This document shows positions 26,155 to 34,960 of a stretch of 64,000 bases of DNA, piece by piece. The stretch is from positions 620,001-684,000 of the forward strand of contig NZ_CP061008.1 in assembly GCF_014490035.1 (NCBI RefSeq), read 5' to 3'. This DNA comes from Achromobacter xylosoxidans. Its GTDB lineage: Bacteria; Pseudomonadota; Gammaproteobacteria; Burkholderiales; Burkholderiaceae_B. How positions within the stretch are numbered: position 1 is the stretch's first letter; every line of letters starts with the position of its first letter. The translations under genes and the position numbers were made by a program. The notes below the pieces were generated by a model. That model had not been told where the DNA came from. It searched no databases and was given only the letters and a program-made list of their open reading frames with translations.

Positions 26155-26922
26155 ATGAAAAATCTACGCCGCACCCTGATGGCCACCGCAGCGCTCGCAG
26201 CGGGCTGTTTCGCACTCCAGGCGCAAGCCAGCGTCGTGATCGCCAGCACGCGCGTGATCTATCCCGCGCAAGAGCGCGAGGTCACCATCAAGCTGAGCAA
26301 CGACGGCCGCACGCCCGCGCTGATCCAGTCCTGGCTGGATGACGGCAACATCACGGATGCTCCGGAAAAGCTGAAGGTTCCCTTCATGCTGACGCCCGCC
26401 ATTTTTCGCGTGGACCCGGGCAAGGGACAGACGCTGCGCCTGATCCATACCAAGGAAGCGATGGTGCAGGACAAGGAAAGCCTGTACTGGCTCAACGTGC
26501 TGGAAGTCCCGCCCAAGGCCCAGGCCGGCGAGGACGCCAACCGCCTGCAGATCGCGTTCCGCACGCGCATCAAGGTGATGTACCGCCCGCAAGGCCTGCC
26601 GGGCCTGGCGGAAGAGGCGCCGGCGCAGTTGCGTTGGGAGGTCGCTCCCGCCGCGGCGGGCAAGGGCTACGCGCTGAAGGCCAGCAATCCCACGCCCTAC
26701 GTCGTGAATCTGGGCAAGGTGAGCCTGCAGTCGGGCGGCCAGTCCTTCGACGCCGGCGCCGGCTACGTCAAGCCGGGCGAGTCCGCGCTCTTCCCCATCG
26801 CGGGGATGACGTCCGCGCCCGCCGCCGGCGCGCAGGTCAAGTTCAACAGCATCAACGACTGGGGCGCCAATGTCGAAGGTTCGCAGCCTTTGACGTCGGG
26901 GGCCGCGTCCGCCGCGCGCTAA
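26155..26922 (+). CDS. Fimbrial periplasmic chaperone, PapD/FimC family
   Basis: A 255-residue chaperone with signal peptide (MKNLRRTLMATAALAAGCFA to LQAQA). The two subunit-anchoring basic residues of the family fall in ASTRVIYPAQEREVTIKLSN and FRTRIKVMYRP, and the fold signature YWLNVLEVPPK is intact. It caps pilins by donor-strand complementation in the periplasm and hands them to the usher. It lies between the pilin and usher genes, 133 bases after the pilin. The 129-base gap to the usher gene shows nothing notable. Confidence 0.94.
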   Translation: MKNLRRTLMATAALAAGCFALQAQASVVIASTRVIYPAQEREVTIKLSNDGRTPALIQSWLDDGNITDAPEKLKVPFMLTPAIFRVDPGKGQTLRLIHTKEAMVQDKESLYWLNVLEVPPKAQAGEDANRLQIAFRTRIKVMYRPQGLPGLAEEAPAQLRWEVAPAAAGKGYALKASNPTPYVVNLGKVSLQSGGQSFDAGAGYVKPGESALFPIAGMTSAPAAGAQVKFNSINDWGANVEGSQPLTSGAASAAR

Positions 26923-27051
26923 GCCTGCCCGCCGCGCAAGCGCGCGGCGCCACCTTCCAGAAAACCTCTTTGCGATGGATGCCGGCAACGGCATCCCGGG
27001 GAGGGTTTTGCCCAGCGTTTTCACCGATACCACTCTTTCAACGCCGTCATC

Positions 27052-29631
27052 ATGAAGCAAATCCTTTCAAAGCTCCTGCATACGCGAGATTGCGCCGGCC
27101 AGCGCTTGACGCCCTTGTGCGCGGCACTGCTGGTGGCCCTGGCCGCGCATGACCAGGAGGCGCGCGCCGCCGACACCGCCGCATCCGGGAACATGGTGGC
27201 CTCGGTGGAGTTCGAGGACGCCTTCCTGATGGGTGGTGCGGGCCAGCGTACCGACCTGTCGCGCTTTGCCAAGGGAAATGCGGCGGCGCCCGGCAACTAT
27301 TCGGTGGACCTGTTCATCAACCAGGGCTATGTCGGCCGCGTGGAAGTGCCGTTTGCGCCGGTCGCCGGCGAGGCGGCGGCGCAGCCCGTGTTCGACCGCC
27401 AACTGCTGCAACGCATCGGCGTCGACCTGGGCAAGCTGTCCGCCGAGGCGACCGACAAGCTGGCGCAAGGCGACAGCCTGCGTCTGGACGACATCGCCGC
27501 CGACGCGGGCAGTGATTTCGACTTCGGCGACCAACGCCTGGACCTGAGCATTCCCCAGGCCTCCATGAGCCGTCACGCCCGCGGCTATGTCAGTCCGGAA
27601 CTGTGGGACTCGGGCGTGAATGCGGCCATGCTGAATTACGACTTCAATCTGTACAACTACCGCAACAACGCCTTTGGCGGCACGCAGCGGCAGGGCTATC
27701 TGGGCCTGCGCGCGGGCGCCAACCTGGGCGACTGGCGCCTGCGCCACAATGGCTCCTACTCTTTCGATTCCCAGGGCCGCCGCCAATATCAGAACCTCTC
27801 GACCTACGCGCAGCGCGAGATCGTGGCGCTGTCGTCCCAGCTGACCCTGGGCGAAGCCTACACCAGCGGCGAACTGTTCGACTCCACGCCCTTCAAGGGC
27901 GTGCGCCTGGCCAGCGACGACCGCATGCTGCCCGATTCGATGCGCGGCTACGCGCCGGTGGTGCGGGGCGTGGCCAACAGCAACGCGCGCGTCACCATCC
28001 GCCAGAACTCGGTCATCATCTACGAGACCACGGTGGCGCCTGGCGCCTTCGAAATTACCGACCTGTACGCCACCGGCTACGGCGGCGACCTGGACGTGTC
28101 GGTCCAGGAAGCCGATGGCAGCGTGCGCAAATTCTCCGTGCCCTACGCGGCCGTGCCGATGTCGCTGCGTCCCGGCGTGAGTCGCTACAGCGTGGTGGGC
28201 GGCGCCGTGCGCAACAAGCAGCTGTCCAAAAGCCCGCATTTCGTGCAGGCCACCTACCAGCGCGGCCTGTCCAACCTGGTGACGGGCTATGCCGGCGCCA
28301 CCGTGGCGCAGAACTACACCTCGGCACTGCTGGGTGGCACCCTCAATACGTCCTTCGGCGCCGTGGGCCTGGACGCGACCCAGTCGCGCCTGTCGATGAA
28401 TGGCGCCACGCATACCGGCACCAGCATGCGCGCCAGCTATGCCAAGAGCCTGCCCGCCACGGGCACCAACGTCTCCATCGCGGCGTACCGCTATTCCACC
28501 GGCGGCTTCTACGGCCTGAACGAAGCCATGAATTCGCTATACGGCTACGGCCAGTACCGTTATTCCGGCAGCATGGTGCGCGAGCGCAACCGCGCTTCGC
28601 TCGTCATCAGCCAGCAACTGGGCGGAGAGCGCGGCAGCATCAACCTTACCGGCTCGGCCGTGGACCATTGGAACCGCGACCGCCGCGACGTGAACTACAG
28701 CATTGCCTACGCCAACACCTACAAGAGCATGGGCTACAACCTGACCGTCCAGCGTCAGCGCGACAGCCGCCAGCAGATGGGCACCGCGGTGTATGCGACC
28801 TTCAGCATTCCGTTGGGCAAGAGCAGCCCGCTCAGTCTGTCGACCAATGCTGGACGCGATTCCAACGGGCGCATGCAGCTGCAAAGCACGCTGTCCGGCT
28901 CCACGGGCGAGGATCATCAGCTGTCATACAGTCTCAGTGCCGACCACGCTTCCGGCGGCTCGGGCGGCAGCATGAACGGCGGCAGCGCCAGCATGCTTTA
29001 CCGCGCGCCGGTCGCCGATTTCATGGGCAGCGCGGGTGTGGGGACGGGTTATTCGCAAAGCTCGGTCGGCATGCGCGGCGCGGTCGTCGTGCATCCGGGC
29101 GGCCTCACGCTGTCCCAGCCGCTGTCGGAAACCTTCGGCATCGTCGAAGCGCCTGATGCGGAAGGCGCGCGCCTGCTCAACGCCTCCGGCGTGCGCGTCA
29201 ACAGCCGCGGCTATGCCGTCGTGCCGCATCTGACGCCGTATCGCATGAACACGGTGGATATCGATCCCAAGGGTCTGTCCACCGACGTCGAGCTGCAGGT
29301 CACCAGCCAACAGGTGGCGCCGCGCGCAGGCGCGGTCGCGATGCTGCGGTACGCCACGGTTTCGGGCCGGTCAGCGATGTTGCAGGTCCTGCGGGCCGAC
29401 GGCAAGCCGCTGCCCTTCGGTGCCAGCGTGCAGGACGAGCACGGCGTCGAGGTCGGGCTGGTCGGGCAGGCCAGCCGTATCCTGGCCCGCGGTCTGCAGG
29501 ACATGGGCCAATTGACTGTCAGATGGGGCGAGCAGCTTGACGACAGTTGCCGCATGAACTATGAGCTGCCAGTCATGGAAAAAGACACGCGTTCCGACGG
29601 CTATTGGCAGGTCGAAACCCGCTGCAATTAG
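27052..29631 (+). CDS. Outer-membrane fimbrial usher, FimD/PapC family
   Basis: An 859-residue usher of normal length. After an N-terminal signal region, the periplasmic NTD has VASVEFEDAFLMGG and YSVDLFINQGYVGRVEVPF; the 24-strand barrel and plug follow (SSQLTLGEAYTSGELFDSTP, APVVRGVANSNARVTIRQNS at the plug). The C-terminal domains contain VTSQQVAPRAGAVAMLRY and a cysteine pair (DDSCRMNYELP and the terminal VETRC). It recruits chaperone-subunit complexes and threads the growing fimbria through the outer membrane. The signal peptide is long (about 37 residues), which is common for ushers. Confidence 0.94.
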   Translation: MKQILSKLLHTRDCAGQRLTPLCAALLVALAAHDQEARAADTAASGNMVASVEFEDAFLMGGAGQRTDLSRFAKGNAAAPGNYSVDLFINQGYVGRVEVPFAPVAGEAAAQPVFDRQLLQRIGVDLGKLSAEATDKLAQGDSLRLDDIAADAGSDFDFGDQRLDLSIPQASMSRHARGYVSPELWDSGVNAAMLNYDFNLYNYRNNAFGGTQRQGYLGLRAGANLGDWRLRHNGSYSFDSQGRRQYQNLSTYAQREIVALSSQLTLGEAYTSGELFDSTPFKGVRLASDDRMLPDSMRGYAPVVRGVANSNARVTIRQNSVIIYETTVAPGAFEITDLYATGYGGDLDVSVQEADGSVRKFSVPYAAVPMSLRPGVSRYSVVGGAVRNKQLSKSPHFVQATYQRGLSNLVTGYAGATVAQNYTSALLGGTLNTSFGAVGLDATQSRLSMNGATHTGTSMRASYAKSLPATGTNVSIAAYRYSTGGFYGLNEAMNSLYGYGQYRYSGSMVRERNRASLVISQQLGGERGSINLTGSAVDHWNRDRRDVNYSIAYANTYKSMGYNLTVQRQRDSRQQMGTAVYATFSIPLGKSSPLSLSTNAGRDSNGRMQLQSTLSGSTGEDHQLSYSLSADHASGGSGGSMNGGSASMLYRAPVADFMGSAGVGTGYSQSSVGMRGAVVVHPGGLTLSQPLSETFGIVEAPDAEGARLLNASGVRVNSRGYAVVPHLTPYRMNTVDIDPKGLSTDVELQVTSQQVAPRAGAVAMLRYATVSGRSAMLQVLRADGKPLPFGASVQDEHGVEVGLVGQASRILARGLQDMGQLTVRWGEQLDDSCRMNYELPVMEKDTRSDGYWQVETRCN

Positions 29632-29668
29632 CAGTTTCTCTCTATCTATCGTCGATCGGAATCGCAAA

Positions 29669-30667
29669 ATGAACACGTTTCGAAAGCTGCTTTTACTAGG
29701 CGCCACGCTACTGGCGTTGGTCTTTTCCTCCAACGCCGCCGCTAGTGTTAGTTGTTACACTACTTGGCAAATGGGGTTGCTCCTTCCCGCCGAACTTGAG
29801 CTCGATCCCAACGCGGCTAACGGTGAGGTGCTGTGGTCCAGCACATTTATCCCTCCGCTACTAAAAGCAGGCCTGTGCAGCACGAGTGGCGAAACTACCC
29901 TGACTTTCCGCGGCCTTTCGGAGTCGGGTCAGCCGGCGGGTATCTACTATTCTGGAATCCCGGGAGTAGGCGCACGCTTCAAAACGAAATATAGGAATTG
30001 CCCCGAGGGTTACTGGCCGGTAGTTTGCAGATCCAACTTTGGGCCCGAGCCAGGGCCGATCGAGTTCTATATCGAACTGATCAAGATTGGGACGGTTCGC
30101 CCAACGGTCGTGTACTGCTGCGGGATGTCGGTGGCTCTCATGGATCCCCCCTACCCCGAAGGTGCTTACGTAGGTTTCGCATATGCAGGGAAAGTCTCCG
30201 TAATAATGAAGAGGAAGCCGACTTGTTCATTTCCATCGAACAGCAGTATTCAGGCTTCATTGGCTACTGTCTCCGCAGGCAGTTTCAGGGGTGTTGGTTC
30301 CACGTCCCCTGAGCGGCCCTTCAAGATTGATCTGAGCTGCAAGGATGGGGATGGCGTAACACCAATGGATGCGTACGTCACGCTGACGGACGCCACCGAT
30401 CCCGGCAACCGTTCCACTGTATTGACGCTGTCGCCGGAATCTAGCGCCAAAGGCGTCGGGGTCGAAGTCTTGAACGGGACCACGGTGCTGGGATATGGCG
30501 CGGATTCGAATGAGCTTGGCAACCCGGGTCAGTGGAAGGCAGGCACCGTGTCTCCCGGGACCAGCGTCTTTTCCATACCGTTGGCGGCACGCTACGTGCA
30601 GACGGAATCGGTCGTGACGCCAGGATCCGCCAACGCCCGCGCCACCTTCACGATGAGCTATCAGTAG
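29669..30667 (+). CDS. Fimbrial tip adhesin, two-domain
   Basis: A 332-residue exported protein. The start at 29669 gives signal peptide MNTFRKLLLLGATLLALVFS with cleavage near AAA; the frame upstream overlaps the usher end and is not used. The N-terminal half (to about 195) is cysteine-rich (SVSCYTTW, GLCSTSGE, YRNCPEGYWPVVCRS, VYCCGM) and resembles no lectin I can name. The C-terminal half is a pilin domain (KPTCSFPS to ARATFTMSYQ). The layout is that of FimH-type tip adhesins. Base composition drops (a 60-base sample at 29941 is 43% G+C), pointing to recent acquisition or diversifying selection of the receptor-binding half. Confidence 0.88.
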   Translation: MNTFRKLLLLGATLLALVFSSNAAASVSCYTTWQMGLLLPAELELDPNAANGEVLWSSTFIPPLLKAGLCSTSGETTLTFRGLSESGQPAGIYYSGIPGVGARFKTKYRNCPEGYWPVVCRSNFGPEPGPIEFYIELIKIGTVRPTVVYCCGMSVALMDPPYPEGAYVGFAYAGKVSVIMKRKPTCSFPSNSSIQASLATVSAGSFRGVGSTSPERPFKIDLSCKDGDGVTPMDAYVTLTDATDPGNRSTVLTLSPESSAKGVGVEVLNGTTVLGYGADSNELGNPGQWKAGTVSPGTSVFSIPLAARYVQTESVVTPGSANARATFTMSYQ

Positions 30668-32138
30668 CGGCCTGGCCTGCTTGCGCGCGGCGGCCCAGCC
30701 GCCACAGCAGCGCCGCCGCGGCCAGGATCGCCGCGACATTGAATTGCATTGCGCTGGCGAACGCTTGCGCATGGCGTTCGGCGGCGCTTGCGCCGGCGTA
30801 GGCTTCCAACGTTGCGCTGAACAGCATGCCCGCCGCCGACACGCCCAGCGCCGCGCCCACCTGCTGCAAGGTCGACACCACGCCCGCCGCCATGCCGGCC
30901 TGGCGGTCCTCGACGAAGCCCAGTGCCAGGTTCACCAGCGGCGTATTGACTGCGCCCTGGGCCGCGCCCAGCCATACCAGCGCGGGTAGCAGCGACCACG
31001 GCGCGAGGCTGGCGCCGGCCGCGCCCACTTGCAGCATCAAGGCCGCGGTGGCGCCGCCGTACAGCAGCGCAGCCAGCGCGATGGCGCGCGTGCCGAAGCG
31101 CGCCACCAGCCGCGGCGCGGCCATCGACCCGGCGATGAAGCCCACGCTGGCTGGCGCGAAGATCAGGCCGGCCGTCAGCGCGTCCAGCCCGAAGCCCGTT
31201 TGCATCAGCAGCGCGTAGCAAAGGAACATGGCGCTGGCGGTGGAGAACACCAGCAGCACCAGCAGGCAGCCCGCCGCGAAGCGCGGCTGCGCCAGCAAGG
31301 CCATGTCGACCAGGGGCGCGCCGCCGCGGGCCGCGATGCGGCGCTGCATGCGCGCGAACAATGCCAGCGCGACGACCGCAGCCGCGCCGCAAGCCACGGT
31401 CCACGCAGGCCAGTGCCGCGAGGGGCCTTCGATCAGCGCCAGCAACAGCAAGGTCAGCCCGGTTCCCGCCAGCGCCGCGCCGGGCCAGTCCATGCGCGCG
31501 CCCGAAGGCTCGCGCGATTCCGGGATATGGCGGGCCAGGCGCCACGCCAGCAGGCCCACGGGCACGTTGAGCAGGAAGATGCTGCGCCATGCCAGGCCGA
31601 ACAGGTCGGCGTGCACGATCCCGCCGCCCAGCACTTGCCCCGCGATGGCCGCCAGCCCCAACGTCATGCCCAGCAGGCCAAACGCCCGCTGCCGTTCGCG
31701 GCCCTGGTAGCTGACGCGGATCAGCGCATAGACCTGCGGAAACAGCATGGCCGCCGCAGCGCCTTGCAGCACGCGCGCGGCGATCAATGTGTCCGCGGTG
31801 GGTGCGACGCCGCATAGCGCCGAGGCCAGCGCGAATGCCGCCATGCCCAGCATGAACAGGCGCCGCCGGCCGTGGCGGTCGCCCAGCCGGCTGCCGGCGA
31901 TCAGCAGCACGCCATAGGCCAGTTCGTAGGCCGCGATGATGAAGCTGATCTGCGCGAAGCTGGCGGACAGGGTGGACTGCATGCTGGGGATGGCGACGTT
32001 CACCACGAACAGGTCGAAGATCGTGATGAAGCCGCCCGACAGCAGTACGGCCAGGCCCAGGCGGCCCAGGACGGGCTGCTGCCGCGCGGCGTGCAAACCA
32101 GGGCAGGGGAGTGTGGAGGAAGACATGGAAAGCGCCAT
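30648..32138 (-). CDS. DHA2-family (EmrB/QacA-like) MFS drug exporter
   Basis: A 496-residue, probably 14-helix, proton antiporter. Family motifs include LGDRHGRRRLFMLGM (motif A) and ARVLQGAAAAMLFPQVYAL (motif C region with RxxQG). The start at 32138 (MALSMSSSTLPCPG) or 32126 is preferred over a TTG at 32186. The 3' end overlaps the adhesin gene end by 20 bases on the opposite strand, so the two genes are convergent. The XRE-type regulator gene starts 86 bases away in the opposite direction and is the probable repressor. The substrate is unknown. Confidence 0.9.
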   Translation of the reverse strand: MALSMSSSTLPCPGLHAARQQPVLGRLGLAVLLSGGFITIFDLFVVNVAIPSMQSTLSASFAQISFIIAAYELAYGVLLIAGSRLGDRHGRRRLFMLGMAAFALASALCGVAPTADTLIAARVLQGAAAAMLFPQVYALIRVSYQGRERQRAFGLLGMTLGLAAIAGQVLGGGIVHADLFGLAWRSIFLLNVPVGLLAWRLARHIPESREPSGARMDWPGAALAGTGLTLLLLALIEGPSRHWPAWTVACGAAAVVALALFARMQRRIAARGGAPLVDMALLAQPRFAAGCLLVLLVFSTASAMFLCYALLMQTGFGLDALTAGLIFAPASVGFIAGSMAAPRLVARFGTRAIALAALLYGGATAALMLQVGAAGASLAPWSLLPALVWLGAAQGAVNTPLVNLALGFVEDRQAGMAAGVVSTLQQVGAALGVSAAGMLFSATLEAYAGASAAERHAQAFASAMQFNVAAILAAAALLWRLGRRAQAGQAATDSSS

Positions 32139-32223
32139 CGGAATCTGAATGGACGCTATTCTGGAGAGGCTTTTAGCCTTATACAATTTAGCTGCTTATG
32201 CTATTACTGGGTGCAATAGACTC

Positions 32224-33114
32224 ATGACCGCAACCGTAGCCCCGAAGCGCCTGGAGCGCACCCGCGCCGATCTGTCCGAGTTCCTGCGGCTGCGCCGCGA
32301 ACGGCTCAGTCCCGCCGAACTGGGGCTGCCCGCCGGCGGCCGCCGGCGCACGCCGGGCTTGCGCCGCGAGGAAGTCGCCGCGCTGGCCGGCGTGGGCCTG
32401 GCCTGGTACACCTGGTTCGAACAGGGCCGCAACATCAGCGTGTCGGCGGGCTTCCTGGAAAACCTGGCGCGCGTGCTGAAGCTGGACGCGGCCGAACGCC
32501 GCCACCTCTACCTGCTGGCGCATCAGCGCCCGCCGTCGGAGCCGGGCCGCACCTGGTGCACGGTGCCCGCGCAGGTACGCCGCCTGATGGACGACCTGCC
32601 CGCGCGCCCCGCCTACGTGCTCAATCTGCGTTGGGATGTGGTGGTGTGGAACGCGGCCGCGGACCGCGTGTTCAATTTTTCCGCGCAGGCGCCGGGGCGC
32701 AGGAATCTGCTGTGGATGTTGTTCGCGGATCCGGCGATGCGCGAACTGTTCGTGGACTGGCCGGCGCAAGCGCCCGCCATGCTGTCCACGTTCCGGCGGG
32801 ATTTCGCCAGCGCCGGCCAGGCGCCGGACGTCGGGGAGCTGGTGGACGAACTGGAGCGCGTGTCGCCCGACTTCAAGACCTGGTGGCGCGAACACGATGT
32901 GCACGGCTCCTGCATGGGGCTGCGCAGCCTGAGCCTGCCGGCCCTGGGCGCGCTGGCGTTCGAGCATTCCACCTTGTCGGTGGACGAAAGCCGGCACTTG
33001 CGGCTGGTGGTCTACGCGCCCGCGCCGGATGAACCGAAGGCGGCGGATTTCGAACGCTGGCTGCGAGCCGCGGCGACGCGGCGTGCCAAGGCCGCGCGTG
33101 GCACCAGCGAATAG
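32224..33114 (+). CDS. XRE-type regulator with MmyB-like ligand domain
   Basis: A 296-residue regulator: N-terminal helix-turn-helix (SEFLRLRRERLSPAELGLP, then RRTPGLRREEVAALAGVGLAW) followed by YTWFEQGRNISVS, and a C-terminal PAS-like MmyB domain containing RPAYVLNLRWDVVVWNAAAD and NLLWMLFADPAMRELFVDW. MmyB-type domains are thought to bind fatty-acid-like ligands. Actinobacteria and proteobacteria commonly pair such genes with a divergent exporter or oxidoreductase; here it faces the DHA2 exporter. The 85-base shared promoter (32139-32223) is markedly A/T-rich. Confidence 0.88.
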   Translation: MTATVAPKRLERTRADLSEFLRLRRERLSPAELGLPAGGRRRTPGLRREEVAALAGVGLAWYTWFEQGRNISVSAGFLENLARVLKLDAAERRHLYLLAHQRPPSEPGRTWCTVPAQVRRLMDDLPARPAYVLNLRWDVVVWNAAADRVFNFSAQAPGRRNLLWMLFADPAMRELFVDWPAQAPAMLSTFRRDFASAGQAPDVGELVDELERVSPDFKTWWREHDVHGSCMGLRSLSLPALGALAFEHSTLSVDESRHLRLVVYAPAPDEPKAADFERWLRAAATRRAKAARGTSE

Positions 33115-33205
33115 GCGCGCCGTGGGTCTACGGCGCGGCCGCGCGCGGCTCCTATAGTCGGGTCTTCGCCGCATTCCTGCGTCCTGGCGGACGCATACTT
33201 CGCCC

Positions 33206-34099
33206 ATGTCCACCGCCACGCTTTCCCGCCGTCACGCCTTGCTGCTGTTGGGCGTGGTGGTGCTGGCCTGGGGCTTTACCTGGATCGTCAACAAACTGCT
33301 GTTGCAGCACATGACGCCCATCTGGGCGGCGGCCGTGCGCAGCATCGCTGGCACGGCCGCATTGCTGGCGCTGGGACTCGCGCTGCGCCGCGTGGCGCGG
33401 CCGGTCAAGGCCGACCTTCCCGTGATCTTCAGCGTGGGGCTGCTGCATATGGGCGCCTTTGCCGCGCTGGTCAGCCTGGGCATGCTGTACGTGCCGGCGG
33501 GCCGCTCGGCCGTGCTGGCCTACACCACGCCGCTGTGGGTGATCCCTGGAGCCTGGCTCTTTCTGGGTGAATCCGTGGGCCGCGCGCGGCAAGCCGGATT
33601 GGCGCTGGGCCTCTTGGGCCTGGCCGTCATCTTCAATCCGCTGACCTTCGACTGGACCAATCGCGATGCCTTGCTGGGCAATGGCCTGATCCTGCTGGCG
33701 GCGCTGTGCTGGGCGGCCAACATCGTCTACGTGCGCGCGCACCGCTGGGTCACGCCGCCGTTCGAACTCGCGCTATGGCAAGCCCTGTTGGCTTCGGTTG
33801 TGCTGTCGGCCGTGGCCTATGCCGCCGAAGGCCCGCCGCAAGTGGCGTGGAACGCGGACCTGGCGTGGCTGCTGGGCTATGCCGGCGTGTTCGGGATCGC
33901 GGTGGCGCACTGGGCTGCCGTGAATGTAAATCGTGCATTGCCCGCAGGCGTGACTGCCATCGGACTGTTGGGCGTGCCCGTGTTCGGTCTGCTATGCGCG
34001 GCCGTGTTCCTGGATGAGCCGGTCAGCGCCTCGCTGCTGGCGGGCATGGCGCTCATTGTGGGAGGGATCGCGGCTGGGGTGATCGAACGTCGCGCTTGA
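33206..34099 (+). CDS. EamA/DMT-superfamily transporter
   Basis: A 297-residue inner-membrane protein with ten predicted helices in two EamA repeats. Typical segments are VVLAWGFTWIVNKLLLQHMT, SVGLLHMGAFAALVSLGMLY, AYTTPLWVIPGAWLFLGE (end of repeat 1) and LLGVPVFGLLCAAVFLDEP (end of repeat 2). Family members export amino acids, nucleosides or metabolites; no specific substrate is suggested. A small CGCCGT/ACGGCG stem at 33118-33135 separates it from the upstream regulator gene. It reads toward the yqjI-like gene, whose own promoter lies in the 77-base gap. Confidence 0.88.
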   Translation: MSTATLSRRHALLLLGVVVLAWGFTWIVNKLLLQHMTPIWAAAVRSIAGTAALLALGLALRRVARPVKADLPVIFSVGLLHMGAFAALVSLGMLYVPAGRSAVLAYTTPLWVIPGAWLFLGESVGRARQAGLALGLLGLAVIFNPLTFDWTNRDALLGNGLILLAALCWAANIVYVRAHRWVTPPFELALWQALLASVVLSAVAYAAEGPPQVAWNADLAWLLGYAGVFGIAVAHWAAVNVNRALPAGVTAIGLLGVPVFGLLCAAVFLDEPVSASLLAGMALIVGGIAAGVIERRA

Positions 34100-34117
34100 C
34101 GGCTGGACTATCGCAGG

Positions 34118-34159
34118 TATATCGTAAGATATATGTCGTAAGATATAACTCGTACGATA
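34118..34159. promoter_or_regulatory. Three tandem 14-bp operator repeats before the PadR gene
   Basis: TATATCGTAAGATATA (34118-34133) is a perfect 6-4-6 palindrome. The same pattern recurs at 34132 (TATGTCGTAAGATATA, one arm mismatch) and 34146 (TAACTCGTACGATAGA, weaker), giving an exact 14-base period. The array ends 17 bases before the start codon of the PadR-type gene, next to a perfect ribosome-binding site (GGAGG at 34166-34170). Autoregulation by the encoded repressor, with cooperative occupancy, is the likely use. Confidence 0.7.
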
Positions 34160-34176
34160 GACACCGGAGGTAAACC

Positions 34177-34938
34177 ATGCGTGATGCCCAATTCCTTACC
34201 GCATTCGTGCGCCGAGCCCGCCAGAAGCCGCAGGGCCGCCACGGTCATTCCCATTCCCATCATCCCCATGCGCACCACCGCCATCACGGCGAGGGCCATG
34301 GCCACCATCAGCGCCATGCCGGCGCGGGCGGCGACTGGTTCTCCGGTCCGGCCGACGAGCGCGGCGAAGGCGGCGGCTTCGGCGGCGGTTTCGGCGATGA
34401 CGGCCGCGGCTGGACCCGCAGCCGCAAAGTCAGCGCCGACGACCTGCAACTGATGCTGCTGGGCCTGCTGGAAAAGAACCCCAGCCACGGCTACGAGCTG
34501 ATCAAGGCGCTGGGCGCGCTCAGCAACGGCTTCTACACGCCCAGCCCCGGCATGGTGTATCCCGCGCTGACCTATCTGGAAGAGCTGGGCTACGCCACCG
34601 TCGAGCAAGAGGGCGCGAAGAAGCGCTATCACCTGGCGGAGCCGGGCCGCGCGCATCTGGACGGCAACCGCGAACGCCTGGCGCTGATGTTCAACAAGCT
34701 CAAGCACGTGGCGCGCAAGATGGACTGGATGCGCCAGGCCTGGAGCGGCCAGCCGCGCAACGTCGGCCCCGAAGGCGAAGACACCGCCACCGGCTGGCTG
34801 CCCGAATTCGTGGCCGCGCGCCAGGCGCTCAAGCGCGCGCTGCTGGACCGCACCGACGCCTCGCCCGCGGAGCAGCGGCGCATCGCGGCCATCCTGGCCC
34901 GCGCCACTGAGGACATCAATGGCCAGGCCTGTTCCTGA
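34177..34938 (+). CDS. yqjI: YqjI-like PadR repressor with His-rich metal-binding N-terminus
   Basis: A 253-residue PadR regulator. Residues 22-47 contain 14 histidines, followed by a Gly/Asp-rich linker to about 88. The PadR winged helix is LMLLGLLEKNPSHGYELIKA and GFYTPSPGMVYPALTYLEEL with the Tyr pattern of the family. E. coli YqjI has the same build; it is a nickel-responsive repressor of itself and of the ferric reductase gene yqjH. The downstream gene here is a YqjH homologue, so the pair matches. It may sense nickel or iron status. Confidence 0.87.
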   Translation: MRDAQFLTAFVRRARQKPQGRHGHSHSHHPHAHHRHHGEGHGHHQRHAGAGGDWFSGPADERGEGGGFGGGFGDDGRGWTRSRKVSADDLQLMLLGLLEKNPSHGYELIKALGALSNGFYTPSPGMVYPALTYLEELGYATVEQEGAKKRYHLAEPGRAHLDGNRERLALMFNKLKHVARKMDWMRQAWSGQPRNVGPEGEDTATGWLPEFVAARQALKRALLDRTDASPAEQRRIAAILARATEDINGQACS

Positions 34939-34960
34939 AGACCTTATTCCTGGAGTATCC

